Shown: positions 1-5,024 of the stretch, one piece after another
How positions within the stretch are numbered: the stretch's first letter is position 1
Layout: each line of letters begins with the position of its first letter
From: an uncultured Pseudorhodobacter sp.
Lineage (GTDB): Bacteria > Pseudomonadota > Alphaproteobacteria > Rhodobacterales > Rhodobacteraceae
NCBI GenBank assembly: GCA_937910975.1
Contig: CALEMZ010000278.1
Coordinates: forward strand, 1 to 5,024
Direction: 5' to 3'
Length of the DNA stretch: 5,024 nt
The notes under the pieces: model-generated
Databases searched by the model: none
What the model saw: the letters and a program-made list of their open reading frames with translations, nothing else
What the model was told of the DNA's origin: nothing
Made by a program: the position numbers and the translations under genes

Positions 1-233
1 GCGGTATAGGTCCCGGTTTTCAAGATGTTGCCCGTGGCCGCATCATAGATCACTTCCAGCTTTTCGGTGCCGCGAATAGCCTCGACCTTAATCTGGCTGA
101 CACCCTGCCGAATCTCAATCCGGGTATAACCCTTCGATTGCAAGTCGGTTGCGATGGATTCAGCTGTCACTGCAGCAAAAGCCATATTACCTGCAAGAAG
201 CAGCACGGCACTGAGTAAATATGTCGGTCTCAT
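1..233 (-). CDS. Secreted PepSY-domain protein, 3' end cut by window edge
   Basis: The frame opens at the ATG at 233 and stays open to position 1, giving 77 complete codons; the C-terminus lies outside the window. Residues 1–20 form a clear signal peptide: Arg2, a hydrophobic stretch from about Tyr5 to Ala14, then AFA|A as a signal peptidase I site at about residue 20. The mature part (AVTAESIATDLQSKGYTRIE, then VSQIKVEAIRGTEKLEVIYD and ATGNIL) has the pattern of a PepSY domain: a short helix predicting LQSKGY, then beta strands ending in YDAATGNIL. PepSY domains are small periplasmic or extracellular modules, some of them protease-inhibitory; the function here is unknown. GAAAGGA at 246–240 is a well-placed ribosome binding site, 6 nt from the ATG, and supports this start. 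It is separated from trpB by a terminator, so it is probably its own transcription unit. The domain call is fairly sure; a specific role cannot be given. Confidence 0.85.
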   Translation of the reverse strand, partial: MRPTYLLSAVLLLAGNMAFAAVTAESIATDLQSKGYTRIEIRQGVSQIKVEAIRGTEKLEVIYDAATGNILKTGTYT

Positions 234-352
234 GGTATGTCCTTTCAAGGTTGATCGTGCCGCAGTTGAGGCGGCTGACCCAACCAAGCCGCAAAAAACG
301 CGGCCTTGATATTGGACGGTGGTTTAAACGGTGCCGCATAAACCCAAGGGAA
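234..352 (-). other. Non-coding leader between the trpB terminator and the PepSY gene
   Basis: No coding frame is convincing here. It contains the 8-bp palindrome GTTTAAAC (322–329) and two small inverted repeats with identical arms: GCCGC/GCGGC at 288–292 / 300–304 and at 259–263 / 271–275, each with a 7-nt loop. GTGCCGCA also occurs twice on the plus strand (257–264 and 331–338). I see no -35/-10 pair with acceptable spacing, so the promoter of the PepSY gene must be here or upstream but cannot be placed. Confidence 0.5.
240..246 (-). promoter_or_regulatory. Ribosome binding site of the PepSY gene
   Basis: GAAAGGA on the minus strand lies 6 nt before the ATG at 233. It fixes the start of a short gene that would otherwise rest on its signal peptide alone. 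Confidence 0.7.
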
Positions 353-380
353 AGGCGTCTAAACGAAAGTTCAGACGCCT
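353..380 (-). terminator. Rho-independent-type terminator after trpB
   Basis: Read on the minus strand, AGGCGTCTGAAC pairs with GTTTAGACGCCT around a TTTC loop, a 12-bp stem with one G·U pair and no bulge. The outer 8 bp (353–360 with 373–380) are a perfect inverted repeat. The 3' side continues TTCCCTTGGGTTT, a broken rather than pure T-tract. It begins 30 nt after the trpB stop codon. Position, stem length and the absence of any trp gene beyond it make it the likely end of the ihfB–trpB unit. On the plus strand there is no T-tract, so it is one-directional. Confidence 0.8.
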
Positions 381-410
381 GTTAATGAGAATGTAAGCCT
401 GACTTGCTGG

Positions 411-1643
411 TCAGATCTTCATGTCAAAGCCTAGGTGTTTGGCCACGGTAAAGATGTCTTTGTCGCCGCGCCCGCACATATTCATCACGATGATATGGTC
501 AGCAGGCAGCGTGGGCGCGATCTTCATCACATGGGCCAGCGCATGCGAAGGCTCCAACGCCGGGATGATACCCTCCAGCGCACAAGAAAGCTGGAACGCT
601 TCCAGCGCTTCGGTGTCGGTGATCGAGACATATTGCGCGCGACCCATATCATGCAGCCAGGCATGTTCCGGCCCTATGCCGGGATAATCAAGGCCCGCCG
701 AGATAGAGAAGCCCTCAAGGATCTGGCCATCGTCATCTTGCAGCAGATAGGTGCGGTTGCCGTGCAACACGCCCGGACGCCCACCTGTCAGCGAGGCACA
801 ATGCTCCATCCGGTCGTCCACGCCTTTGCCGCCCGCCTCTACCCCGATGATGTTCACCGAAGGATCATCAAGGAACGGAAAGAACAGGCCCATCGCATTA
901 GACCCACCGCCGATGGCCGCGATTACGGTGTCAGGCAGACGCCCCTCACCCTCCTGCTCGGCCAATTGCCAGCGCACTTCTTGGCCGATGATGCTTTGAA
1001 AATCACGGACCATCGCCGGGTAAGGGTGCGGGCCAGCAACCGTGCCGATACAATAGAAGGTGTCGCGCACATTGGTGACCCAATCGCGCATCGCGTCATT
1101 CATCGCGTCTTTCAGTGTGCCACGGCCGGAGGTGACAGACACCACTTCGGCCCCCAATAGCCGCATCCGAAATACGTTGGGCGCTTGGCGCTCCACATCA
1201 TGCGCGCCCATATAGACCACGCATTTTAGCCCGAACTTGGCGCAGACGGTCGCGGTGGCCACGCCGTGCTGGCCCGCGCCAGTTTCTGCGATGATCCGGG
1301 TTTTGCCCATGCGTCGCGCCAGAATGATCTGGCCCAAAACGTTGTTGATCTTATGCGCGCCGGTGTGGTTCAGCTCATCGCGCTTGAGGTAAATCTTGGC
1401 CCCGCCAAGGTGTTGCGTCAGCCGCTCGGCATAATAGAGCGGCGAGGGACGGCCGACGTAATGCTTCCAAAGGTAGTCCATCTCGGCCCAGAATGTCGGG
1501 TCCGTCTTGGCAAACTTATAACGCTCTTCCAGCTCAAGGATCAGCGGCATCAGCGTCTCAGAAACGAAGCGCCCGCCAAACATGCCAAAACGGCCCTGCT
1601 CATCGGGGCCTGTCATGTAGCTGTTCAATCCATCTTCGGCCAT
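411..1643 (-). CDS. trpB: Tryptophan synthase beta chain
   Basis: PLP enzyme of the last tryptophan step, joining indole (passed from TrpA) to L-serine in the cytosolic alpha2-beta2 complex. With the ATG at 1643 it has 410 residues, normal for the family (about 390–410). Landmarks in that numbering: N-terminal GRFGMFGGRFVSETL; the PLP lysine in HTGAHKINN (Lys98); ETGAGQHGVA with the catalytic Glu120; the phosphate-binding GGGSNA at about 245–250; ALEGIIPALEPSHA near 355–369; and NMCGRGDKD near 388–396. An upstream GTG at 1649 would add Met-Asn, but the GGGGG ribosome site lies only 2 nt from it and 8 nt from the ATG, so I chose the ATG. A Cys (codon 476–474) replaces the Ser seen in the E. 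coli GRGDKD motif. It is the last gene of the ihfB-led unit, 12 nt after the acetyltransferase gene. trpA does not follow. Confidence 0.97.
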   Translation of the reverse strand: MAEDGLNSYMTGPDEQGRFGMFGGRFVSETLMPLILELEERYKFAKTDPTFWAEMDYLWKHYVGRPSPLYYAERLTQHLGGAKIYLKRDELNHTGAHKINNVLGQIILARRMGKTRIIAETGAGQHGVATATVCAKFGLKCVVYMGAHDVERQAPNVFRMRLLGAEVVSVTSGRGTLKDAMNDAMRDWVTNVRDTFYCIGTVAGPHPYPAMVRDFQSIIGQEVRWQLAEQEGEGRLPDTVIAAIGGGSNAMGLFFPFLDDPSVNIIGVEAGGKGVDDRMEHCASLTGGRPGVLHGNRTYLLQDDDGQILEGFSISAGLDYPGIGPEHAWLHDMGRAQYVSITDTEALEAFQLSCALEGIIPALEPSHALAHVMKIAPTLPADHIIVMNMCGRGDKDIFTVAKHLGFDMKI

Positions 1644-1651
1644 GTTCACTG

Positions 1652-1657
1652 CCCCCT
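1652..1657 (-). promoter_or_regulatory. trpB ribosome binding site overlapping the upstream stop codon
   Basis: AGGGGG on the minus strand is 8 nt from the ATG at 1643. The TAG stop of the acetyltransferase gene (1658–1656) shares its A and first G with this site, so ribosomes finishing that gene stop on the trpB ribosome site. This suggests translational coupling and decides the start in favour of the ATG over the GTG at 1649. Confidence 0.75.
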
Positions 1658-2105
1658 ACTGGTTCAATTTTCGTTTAAACCCGATATGCGAAGGGGTAAA
1701 GCCTGCGCGTTCGTAAAATCGCTGGGCGTCTTCGCGCGTTTTGTCGGTGGTCAGTTGGATCAGCGCGCAACCAGCGTGAATGGCGCGCATTTCGGCATCG
1801 CGCATCAACGCCGCCCCCACCCCTTCAGAGCGCACCTTGGCCGCCACGCGCACCGATTCCAGCTGCGCACGGCGGCTGGCGCGCAAGGATAAGCCCGTGA
1901 TGAAGGTCAGTTGATAGGTAGCGACCACGCGTCCTTCGGCCTCGCCAACGATCAGGGAGTTGCCATATTCATAAGACATCGCATCAAAAGCCGCGAAGTA
2001 GAGGGCCATATCCTTGCTTTCGCGCGTGGCTCCCAAGACATCTTCGGCCAAAAGCGCCACGATGGCAGGCACGTCCTCTCGTTTTGCTTCTCGCCAGCGG
2101 ATCAT
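1656..2105 (-). CDS. GNAT-family N-acetyltransferase between trpF and trpB
   Basis: The 149-residue product has the single-domain layout of GCN5-related acetyltransferases. There is an N-terminal WREAKREDVPAIVALL strand and helix, and a central strand pair near 51–69 (LIVGEAEGRVVATYQL). Motif A is at about 85–104, with the acetyl-CoA pyrophosphate loop R92-x-x-G95-x-G97 in SVRVAAKVRSEGVGAALM. Motif B is RFYERAGF (129–136), followed by SHIGFKRKL. The acceptor substrate cannot be read from the sequence: it could be a small amine, an amino acid or a protein N-terminus. The ATG at 2105 overlaps the trpF TGA as ATGA. An AAAGG ribosome site (2117–2113) lies inside the trpF end, 7 nt away. Its stop merges with the trpB ribosome site. 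It is thus translated as part of the trp stretch, yet no acetylation step belongs to the known tryptophan pathway. Family call secure, role unknown. Confidence 0.9.
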   Translation of the reverse strand: MIRWREAKREDVPAIVALLAEDVLGATRESKDMALYFAAFDAMSYEYGNSLIVGEAEGRVVATYQLTFITGLSLRASRRAQLESVRVAAKVRSEGVGAALMRDAEMRAIHAGCALIQLTTDKTREDAQRFYERAGFTPSHIGFKRKLNQ

Positions 2106-2740
2106 TGGGCAGCCTTTATGAATGCGTTAATTTTGGCAGCGTCTTTGACACCGGGAGCAGATTCGACACCGGACGAAACATCAACCTGCCGCGCGCCTGT
2201 CAGGCGGATCGCCTCGGCCACGTTTTGCGGAGTCAGCCCACCAGCGAGCATCCATGGCCGCAACCATTTGCGCCCCACCAGCAGTCGCCAGTCAAAGGAA
2301 AGCCCGTTGCCGCCAGGCAAATCGGCCCCTTTCGGCGGCTTGGCATCGATCAATATCTGATCGGCGGCAAGGGAATAGTCGGTCAGGGCCGCGAGATCAG
2401 CCGCATCGGCCACGCCAATCGCCTTCATCACCGGCAAACCATAGCGCGCGCGCACTTGGGCCACGCGCTCCGGCGTCTCATGGCCATGGAGCTGCAGCAT
2501 ATCCAGTGGCACCGCCTCAAGGAGAGCATCCAACGTGGCATCATCGGCATCCACCGTCAGCGCCACTTTAGCCAAACCGGGGGGGGCTGCGAAAGCCAGA
2601 AGGCGGGCCTGATCAATGGTCAGATGGCGTGGAGATTTGGGGAAGAATACAAAGCCCGCATAAGCGGCACCTGCGGCTACCACCGCAGCCATATCGGATA
2701 CTGTCCGCAGGCCGCAGATCTTGACGCGAATATCTGCCAT
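2102..2740 (-). CDS. trpF: N-(5'-phosphoribosyl)anthranilate isomerase
   Basis: Carries out the Amadori rearrangement of phosphoribosylanthranilate to CdRP, step 3 from chorismate, as a cytosolic (beta/alpha)8 barrel. The 212-residue length fits monofunctional TrpF. Visible landmarks are VKICGL at residues 6–11 with catalytic base Cys9; GFVFFPKSPRH at 29–39; LQLHGHE at 82–88; MKAIGV at 105–110; catalytic acid Asp132 in ILIDAKPPKG; the phosphate-binding loop MLAGGLTPQNV at 164–174; and VDVSSGVESAPGVKD at 186–200. No key residue is missing. The ATG at 2740 is 3 nt after the LapA-domain stop. The ribosome site is weak (GCGGG in AAAGCGGGTTGATCC), so translation may depend on the upstream gene. 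The end overlaps the acetyltransferase start by 4 nt. Confidence 0.97.
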   Translation of the reverse strand: MADIRVKICGLRTVSDMAAVVAAGAAYAGFVFFPKSPRHLTIDQARLLAFAAPPGLAKVALTVDADDATLDALLEAVPLDMLQLHGHETPERVAQVRARYGLPVMKAIGVADAADLAALTDYSLAADQILIDAKPPKGADLPGGNGLSFDWRLLVGRKWLRPWMLAGGLTPQNVAEAIRLTGARQVDVSSGVESAPGVKDAAKINAFIKAAQ

Positions 2741-2743
2741 GGA

Positions 2744-3109
2744 TCAACCCGCTTTGGCAGGTCGGTCAAGCAGTGCCAGCACGTCATCCTCATGTCCGGT
2801 ATTGTTTGTGCGGCGCAGCTGTTCCAACTCCCGCTCCAGCCGTGTCACTTCGCGCGCACGGCTGCTGGCCGAGGCCCGAATGCGATGTTCGCGAAACCAT
2901 TCCCAGATAAAGCCGACCATCAGGCCAATGACAATGCAGCCAAAGATCACCAGATAAAGCGGCAAGGAAAAGGCGTAGTTGAAATTGGCGAAAGCCGCCA
3001 TATCTGCTGGCAATGCGCTCAGCGTGACAGGTCCGCGATTGGCGATCGCCACCGTCAGCAAAACAATCGCCAAACTGGCGAGGAACAAGTACCGCAGATA
3101 CCGGATCAT
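2744..3109 (-). CDS. LapA-domain (DUF1049) inner-membrane protein
   Basis: The 121-residue product has two hydrophobic segments, about residues 4–23 (YLRYLFLASLAIVLLTVAIA) and 48–70 (SLPLYLVIFGCIVIGLMVGF then IWE). NRGPVTLSALP lies between them and a charged helix rich in Arg and Glu follows at about 72–100 (REVTRLERELEQLRR), likely a short cytoplasmic coiled coil. This is the layout of LapA/YciS proteins. In E. coli, LapA works with LapB in controlling LpxC and lipopolysaccharide assembly. No lapB follows here, so that role should not be assumed. It begins 9 nt after ihfB; AGAAGG, overlapping the ihfB TAG (3121–3119), is its ribosome site, 5 nt from the ATG. The order rpsA–ihfB–lapA is shared with many gammaproteobacteria, which supports the identification. 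Confidence 0.85.
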   Translation of the reverse strand: MIRYLRYLFLASLAIVLLTVAIANRGPVTLSALPADMAAFANFNYAFSLPLYLVIFGCIVIGLMVGFIWEWFREHRIRASASSRAREVTRLERELEQLRRTNNTGHEDDVLALLDRPAKAG

Positions 3110-3118
3110 TTTGGCCTT

Positions 3119-3400
3119 CTACCTTCCGTTCAATCGGTCGCGCAGCAGCTTGCCGGTTTTGAAGAAAGGCACCTTCTTGTCTTCAACCTGAACCGATTCA
3201 CCAGTGCGTGGGTTACGACCCGTTCTGGCATCCCGCGACTTCACCGAAAACGCGCCAAAACCGCGCAGTTCGACCCGGTCGCCCTGTGACAACGCATCGA
3301 TGATTTCCTCAAACACCGTGTTGACGATGCGCTCTACGTGGCGCTGCGTCAGATGCGGGTTCTCATCCGCAATCTTCTGGATCAATTCCGAACGGATCAT
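3119..3400 (-). CDS. ihfB: Integration host factor subunit beta
   Basis: DNA-bending nucleoid protein that pairs with IHF alpha and kinks DNA sharply at specific sites. The 93-residue product is full length. N-terminal dimerisation helices run from residue 1 to about 38 (starting MIRSELIQKIADENP). The family signature GFGAFSVKSRDARTGRNPRT begins at 47, with the intercalating Pro64. Glu44 and Arg46 in RVELRGFG match the E. coli IHF beta residues that read the DNA site, which separates it from HU. The C-terminus is VPFFKTGKLLRDRLNGR. The ATG at 3400 has AGGGGGAA (3415–3408) as ribosome site, with the GGGGG 9 nt away. It follows rpsA, the usual proteobacterial neighbour, but has its own promoter after the rpsA hairpin. 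It is the first gene of the five-gene unit ending in trpB. Confidence 0.97.
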   Translation of the reverse strand: MIRSELIQKIADENPHLTQRHVERIVNTVFEEIIDALSQGDRVELRGFGAFSVKSRDARTGRNPRTGESVQVEDKKVPFFKTGKLLRDRLNGR

Positions 3401-3440
3401 TCGTCTATTCCCCCTGAGCCTATCGACGATCTACGCGCCG

Positions 3441-3465
3441 CCAACTATTTTTATTACCCAACTAT
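3441..3465 (-). repeat. 8-bp direct repeat across the ihfB -10 region and start point
   Basis: ATAGTTGG on the minus strand occurs twice, at 3465–3458 and 3448–3441, 17 bp apart, separated by the AT-rich GTAATAAAA. The upstream copy overlaps the -10 box and the downstream copy lies just past the predicted start point. It could be an operator or chance; neither copy matches the IHF consensus WATCAANNNNTTR. Confidence 0.4.
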
Positions 3466-3488
3466 AGGGAAAAATAAGGCCCTGACAA
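3461..3488 (-). promoter_or_regulatory. Sigma-70-type promoter of the ihfB–trpB unit
   Basis: On the minus strand TTGTCA (3488–3483) and TATAGT (3466–3461) each match the -35 and -10 consensus at five of six positions, with a 16-bp spacer. Transcription would start near 3455, giving a leader of about 55 nt before ihfB. It lies just after the rpsA terminator hairpin, where an independent promoter is expected. The spacer contains a T-run (TTATTTTTCCC). This is the only good promoter match I see in the two non-coding stretches. Confidence 0.65.
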
Positions 3489-3529
3489 ACAGGAAAACCG
3501 GGCAAGTACGTGCAAAGATGAACATAAGT

Positions 3530-3560
3530 TAAGGGCCCCACCTTTCGGCAGGGCCCCTTA
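3530..3560 (-). terminator. Terminator hairpin after rpsA
   Basis: Read on the minus strand, TAAGGG pairs with CCCTTA. After one bulged G, CCCT pairs with GGGG, and GCC pairs with GGT. These close a GAAA (GNRA) loop, for 13 pairs including two G·U. It starts 20 nt after the rpsA stop codon. The sequence after the stem is ACTTATGTTCATC, without a solid T-run, so termination may be partial or the hairpin may mainly protect the 3' end of the mRNA. Some read-through into ihfB is possible. Confidence 0.7.
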
Positions 3561-3580
3561 CATGGATTTTGGCGGTTGGA

Positions 3581-5024
3581 TCAGCCTTTATCGGCTTTCA
3601 GCGCGGCACCAAGGATATCACCCAAGGATGCGCCCGAATCGGACGAACCGTACTGTTCCACAGCTTCTTTCTCTTCTGCGATCTCGCGTGCCTTGATCGA
3701 AAGGCCCAAACGGCGGGTCTTGCTGTCCACGTTGGTCACGCGCACATCGATCTTGTCGCCCAAGCCAAAACGCTCTGGGCGCTGGTCGGCACGATCACGG
3801 GAAAGGTCGGAGCGACGGATGAAAGATTTCATACCGTTGTAATCCACCTCAACGCCGCCCTCTTCAATCGCGGTCACTTCAACCGTGATGATGGAGCCAC
3901 GCTTCACGCCGTCAACTGCGTCAGAGAAGTTGTCTTCGCCCAAAGCTTTGATGGAAAGCGAGATACGCTCCTTCTCAACATCCACTTCGGTGACAGCGGC
4001 CTGAACCGTGTCGCCCTTGCGGTAGTTCTGGATCGCGTCTTCGCCGCGCTGGTCCCACGAAAGGTCGGACAAGTGCACCATGCCGTCGATGTCGTTGTCG
4101 AGGCCAACGAACAGACCGAATTCGGTGATGTTCTTGACTTCGCCTTCGATGTTGGTGCCAACCGGATAGGTTTCGGCAAACACTTCCCACGGGTTGCGCT
4201 GAGTCTGCTTGAGGCCAAGCGAAACACGACGCTTTGCGCTATCGATTTCCAGCACCATGACATCCACTTCCTGCGAGGTGGAGACGATCTTGCCGGGGTG
4301 TACGTTCTTCTTGGTCCAAGACATTTCGGACACGTGAACCAGACCTTCAACACCGGCTTCCAGCTCCACGAATGCGCCATAATCGGTGATGTTGGTGACA
4401 CGGCCTTTGTGCACGGTGCCAAGGGCGTATTGCACTTCAACCGCATCCCACGGATCGGACTGCAACTGCTTCATGCCAAGGCTGATGCGGTGCGTGTCTT
4501 TGTTGATCTTGATGACCTGAACCTTGACGGTTTCGCCAATCGTCAGGATCTCGGATGGGTGGTTGACGCGGCGCCAAGCCATGTCGGTGACGTGCAGCAA
4601 GCCGTCTACGCCGCCCAGATCAACGAACGCACCGTATTCGGTGATGTTCTTGACCACGCCGTCAACGGTCTGGCCTTCGGTCAGGTTGCCGATAACTTCG
4701 GCGCGCTGCTCGGCGCGGGATTCTTCAAGGATCGCGCGGCGCGACACAACGATATTGCCACGGCGACGGTCCATTTTCAGGATTTGGAACGGCTGCTTCA
4801 TACCCATCAGCGGGCCGGCGTCACGCACGGGGCGCACGTCAACTTGGGAACCCGGAAGGAAGGCAACAGCGCCACCCAGATCCACGGTAAAGCCGCCTTT
4901 GACACGGCCAAAGATGGCGCCGTCAACACGGGTCTCATCAGCGTAGGCGCGCTCCAGACGGTCCCAAGCTTCTTCGCGCTTGGCCTTGTCACGGGAGATT
5001 TGCGCTTCGCCACGGGAGTTTTCC
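3581..5024 (-). CDS. rpsA: 30S ribosomal protein S1, 5' end cut by window edge
   Basis: The frame is open from 5023 to the TGA at 3583–3581, about 480 codons. Alphaproteobacterial S1 is usually about 560 residues, so the start and most of the first S1 repeat are missing. The GTG at 4885 is internal, because the frame continues upstream as recognisable S1 sequence (EEAWDRLERAYADETRVDGA). In fragment numbering, five S1/OB-fold repeats are visible: about 33–97 (degenerate, VDGAIFGRVKGGFTVDLGG), 118–186 (VVKNITEYGAFVDLGG), 202–273 (RVTNITDYGAFVELEAG), 289–359 (VKNITEFGLFVGLDND) and 376–445 (divergent, VEVTAIEEGGVEVDYNG). A charged, then Gly/Ser-rich tail ends LGDILGAALKADKG. S1 sits on the 30S subunit and helps mRNA bind and unfold during initiation. 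Repeats 3 to 5 are the closest to each other, as is usual for S1. It is followed by a hairpin and then ihfB, a very common proteobacterial arrangement. Confidence 0.97.
   Translation of the reverse strand, partial: ENSRGEAQISRDKAKREEAWDRLERAYADETRVDGAIFGRVKGGFTVDLGGAVAFLPGSQVDVRPVRDAGPLMGMKQPFQILKMDRRRGNIVVSRRAILEESRAEQRAEVIGNLTEGQTVDGVVKNITEYGAFVDLGGVDGLLHVTDMAWRRVNHPSEILTIGETVKVQVIKINKDTHRISLGMKQLQSDPWDAVEVQYALGTVHKGRVTNITDYGAFVELEAGVEGLVHVSEMSWTKKNVHPGKIVSTSQEVDVMVLEIDSAKRRVSLGLKQTQRNPWEVFAETYPVGTNIEGEVKNITEFGLFVGLDNDIDGMVHLSDLSWDQRGEDAIQNYRKGDTVQAAVTEVDVEKERISLSIKALGEDNFSDAVDGVKRGSIITVEVTAIEEGGVEVDYNGMKSFIRRSDLSRDRADQRPERFGLGDKIDVRVTNVDSKTRRLGLSIKAREIAEEKEAVEQYGSSDSGASLGDILGAALKADKG

Noticed and set aside
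435..1160. 241-codon plus-strand open frame opposite trpB
   Set aside because: It is fully antisense to conserved trpB coding sequence, the composition is Arg/His-rich, and there is no recognisable fold or motif.
1266..1892. 208-codon plus-strand open frame
   Set aside because: It is antisense to trpB and the acetyltransferase gene and spans their junction, with no domain pattern and no promoter.
2700..2760. Trp attenuator or leader peptide before trpF
   Set aside because: The gap between the LapA-domain gene and trpF is only 3 nt, and no Trp-rich short frame or alternative hairpin pair is present.
2084..3289. 401-codon plus-strand open frame
   Set aside because: It lies antisense to trpF, the LapA-domain gene and part of ihfB, all firmly identified. 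Its translation is rich in His, Arg, Gln and Cys, without domain-like patterning. It is a codon-bias shadow.
3401..3529. IHF binding site for autoregulation of ihfB
   Set aside because: IHF autoregulation is known in E. coli, and the region is AT-rich in part, but I found no acceptable match to WATCAANNNNTTR on either strand.
3904..4446. 180-codon minus-strand frame inside rpsA
   Set aside because: It is a shifted reading frame within conserved rpsA; Ser/Thr/Arg-rich low-complexity translation is typical of a shadow.
4885..4885. GTG at 4885 as the start of a shorter S1 protein
   Set aside because: The frame continues upstream to the window edge with clear S1 sequence, and the GTG lies in the middle of an S1 repeat.
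3581..4900. Repeated DNA within rpsA as a tandem repeat or recombination product
   Set aside because: The similarity is at protein level between S1 domains and is a normal property of this family; the DNA copies are diverged.

Overview
The window reads as an ordinary chromosomal housekeeping segment of an alphaproteobacterium. The protein style and the order rpsA–ihfB–lapA–trpF–…–trpB point to Rhodobacterales (Roseobacter/Rhodobacter group). That placement is inferred from recalled family sequences, not from a search. All six recognisable complete or near-complete genes and one partial gene lie on the minus strand, so transcription runs from position 5024 towards 1. No gene on the plus strand is credible; the long plus-strand open frames are antisense shadows of the minus-strand genes.

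In transcription order: (1) 5024–3581 is the 3' five-sixths or so of rpsA (ribosomal protein S1, about 480 codons; its 5' end is outside the window). It is followed at 3560–3530 by a hairpin with a GAAA loop that probably ends the rpsA transcript. (2) 3529–3401 is a short control region with a good sigma-70-type promoter (-35 TTGTCA, 16-bp spacer, -10 TATAGT). (3) 3400–411 is a tightly packed five-gene unit: ihfB (IHF beta), a LapA-domain membrane protein, trpF (phosphoribosylanthranilate isomerase), a GNAT acetyltransferase, and trpB (tryptophan synthase beta). Gaps are 9, 3, -4 and 12 nt, and two junctions put the upstream stop codon inside or directly against the next Shine-Dalgarno. (4) A 12-bp-stem hairpin at 380–353 ends the unit 30 nt after the trpB stop. 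(5) 352–234 is a non-coding leader with two small tandem hairpins. It leads to a secreted PepSY-domain protein (233–1), cut off by the window edge.

Functionally, the unit joins a DNA-bending nucleoid protein and an inner-membrane protein with two tryptophan-pathway enzymes (TrpF, step 3; TrpB, last step). trpA is not directly downstream of trpB, because a terminator and an unrelated gene follow. The sequence shows no trp attenuator, leader peptide or operator, so these trp genes look as if they are read mainly from the ihfB promoter, with possible read-through from rpsA.

I found no mobile element, CRISPR array, tRNA, rRNA or sign of a novel defence or other exotic system. The observations most worth a second look are the acetyltransferase wedged between trpF and trpB by overlapping translation signals, the coupling of trp genes to ihfB, and short repeats in the two control regions.
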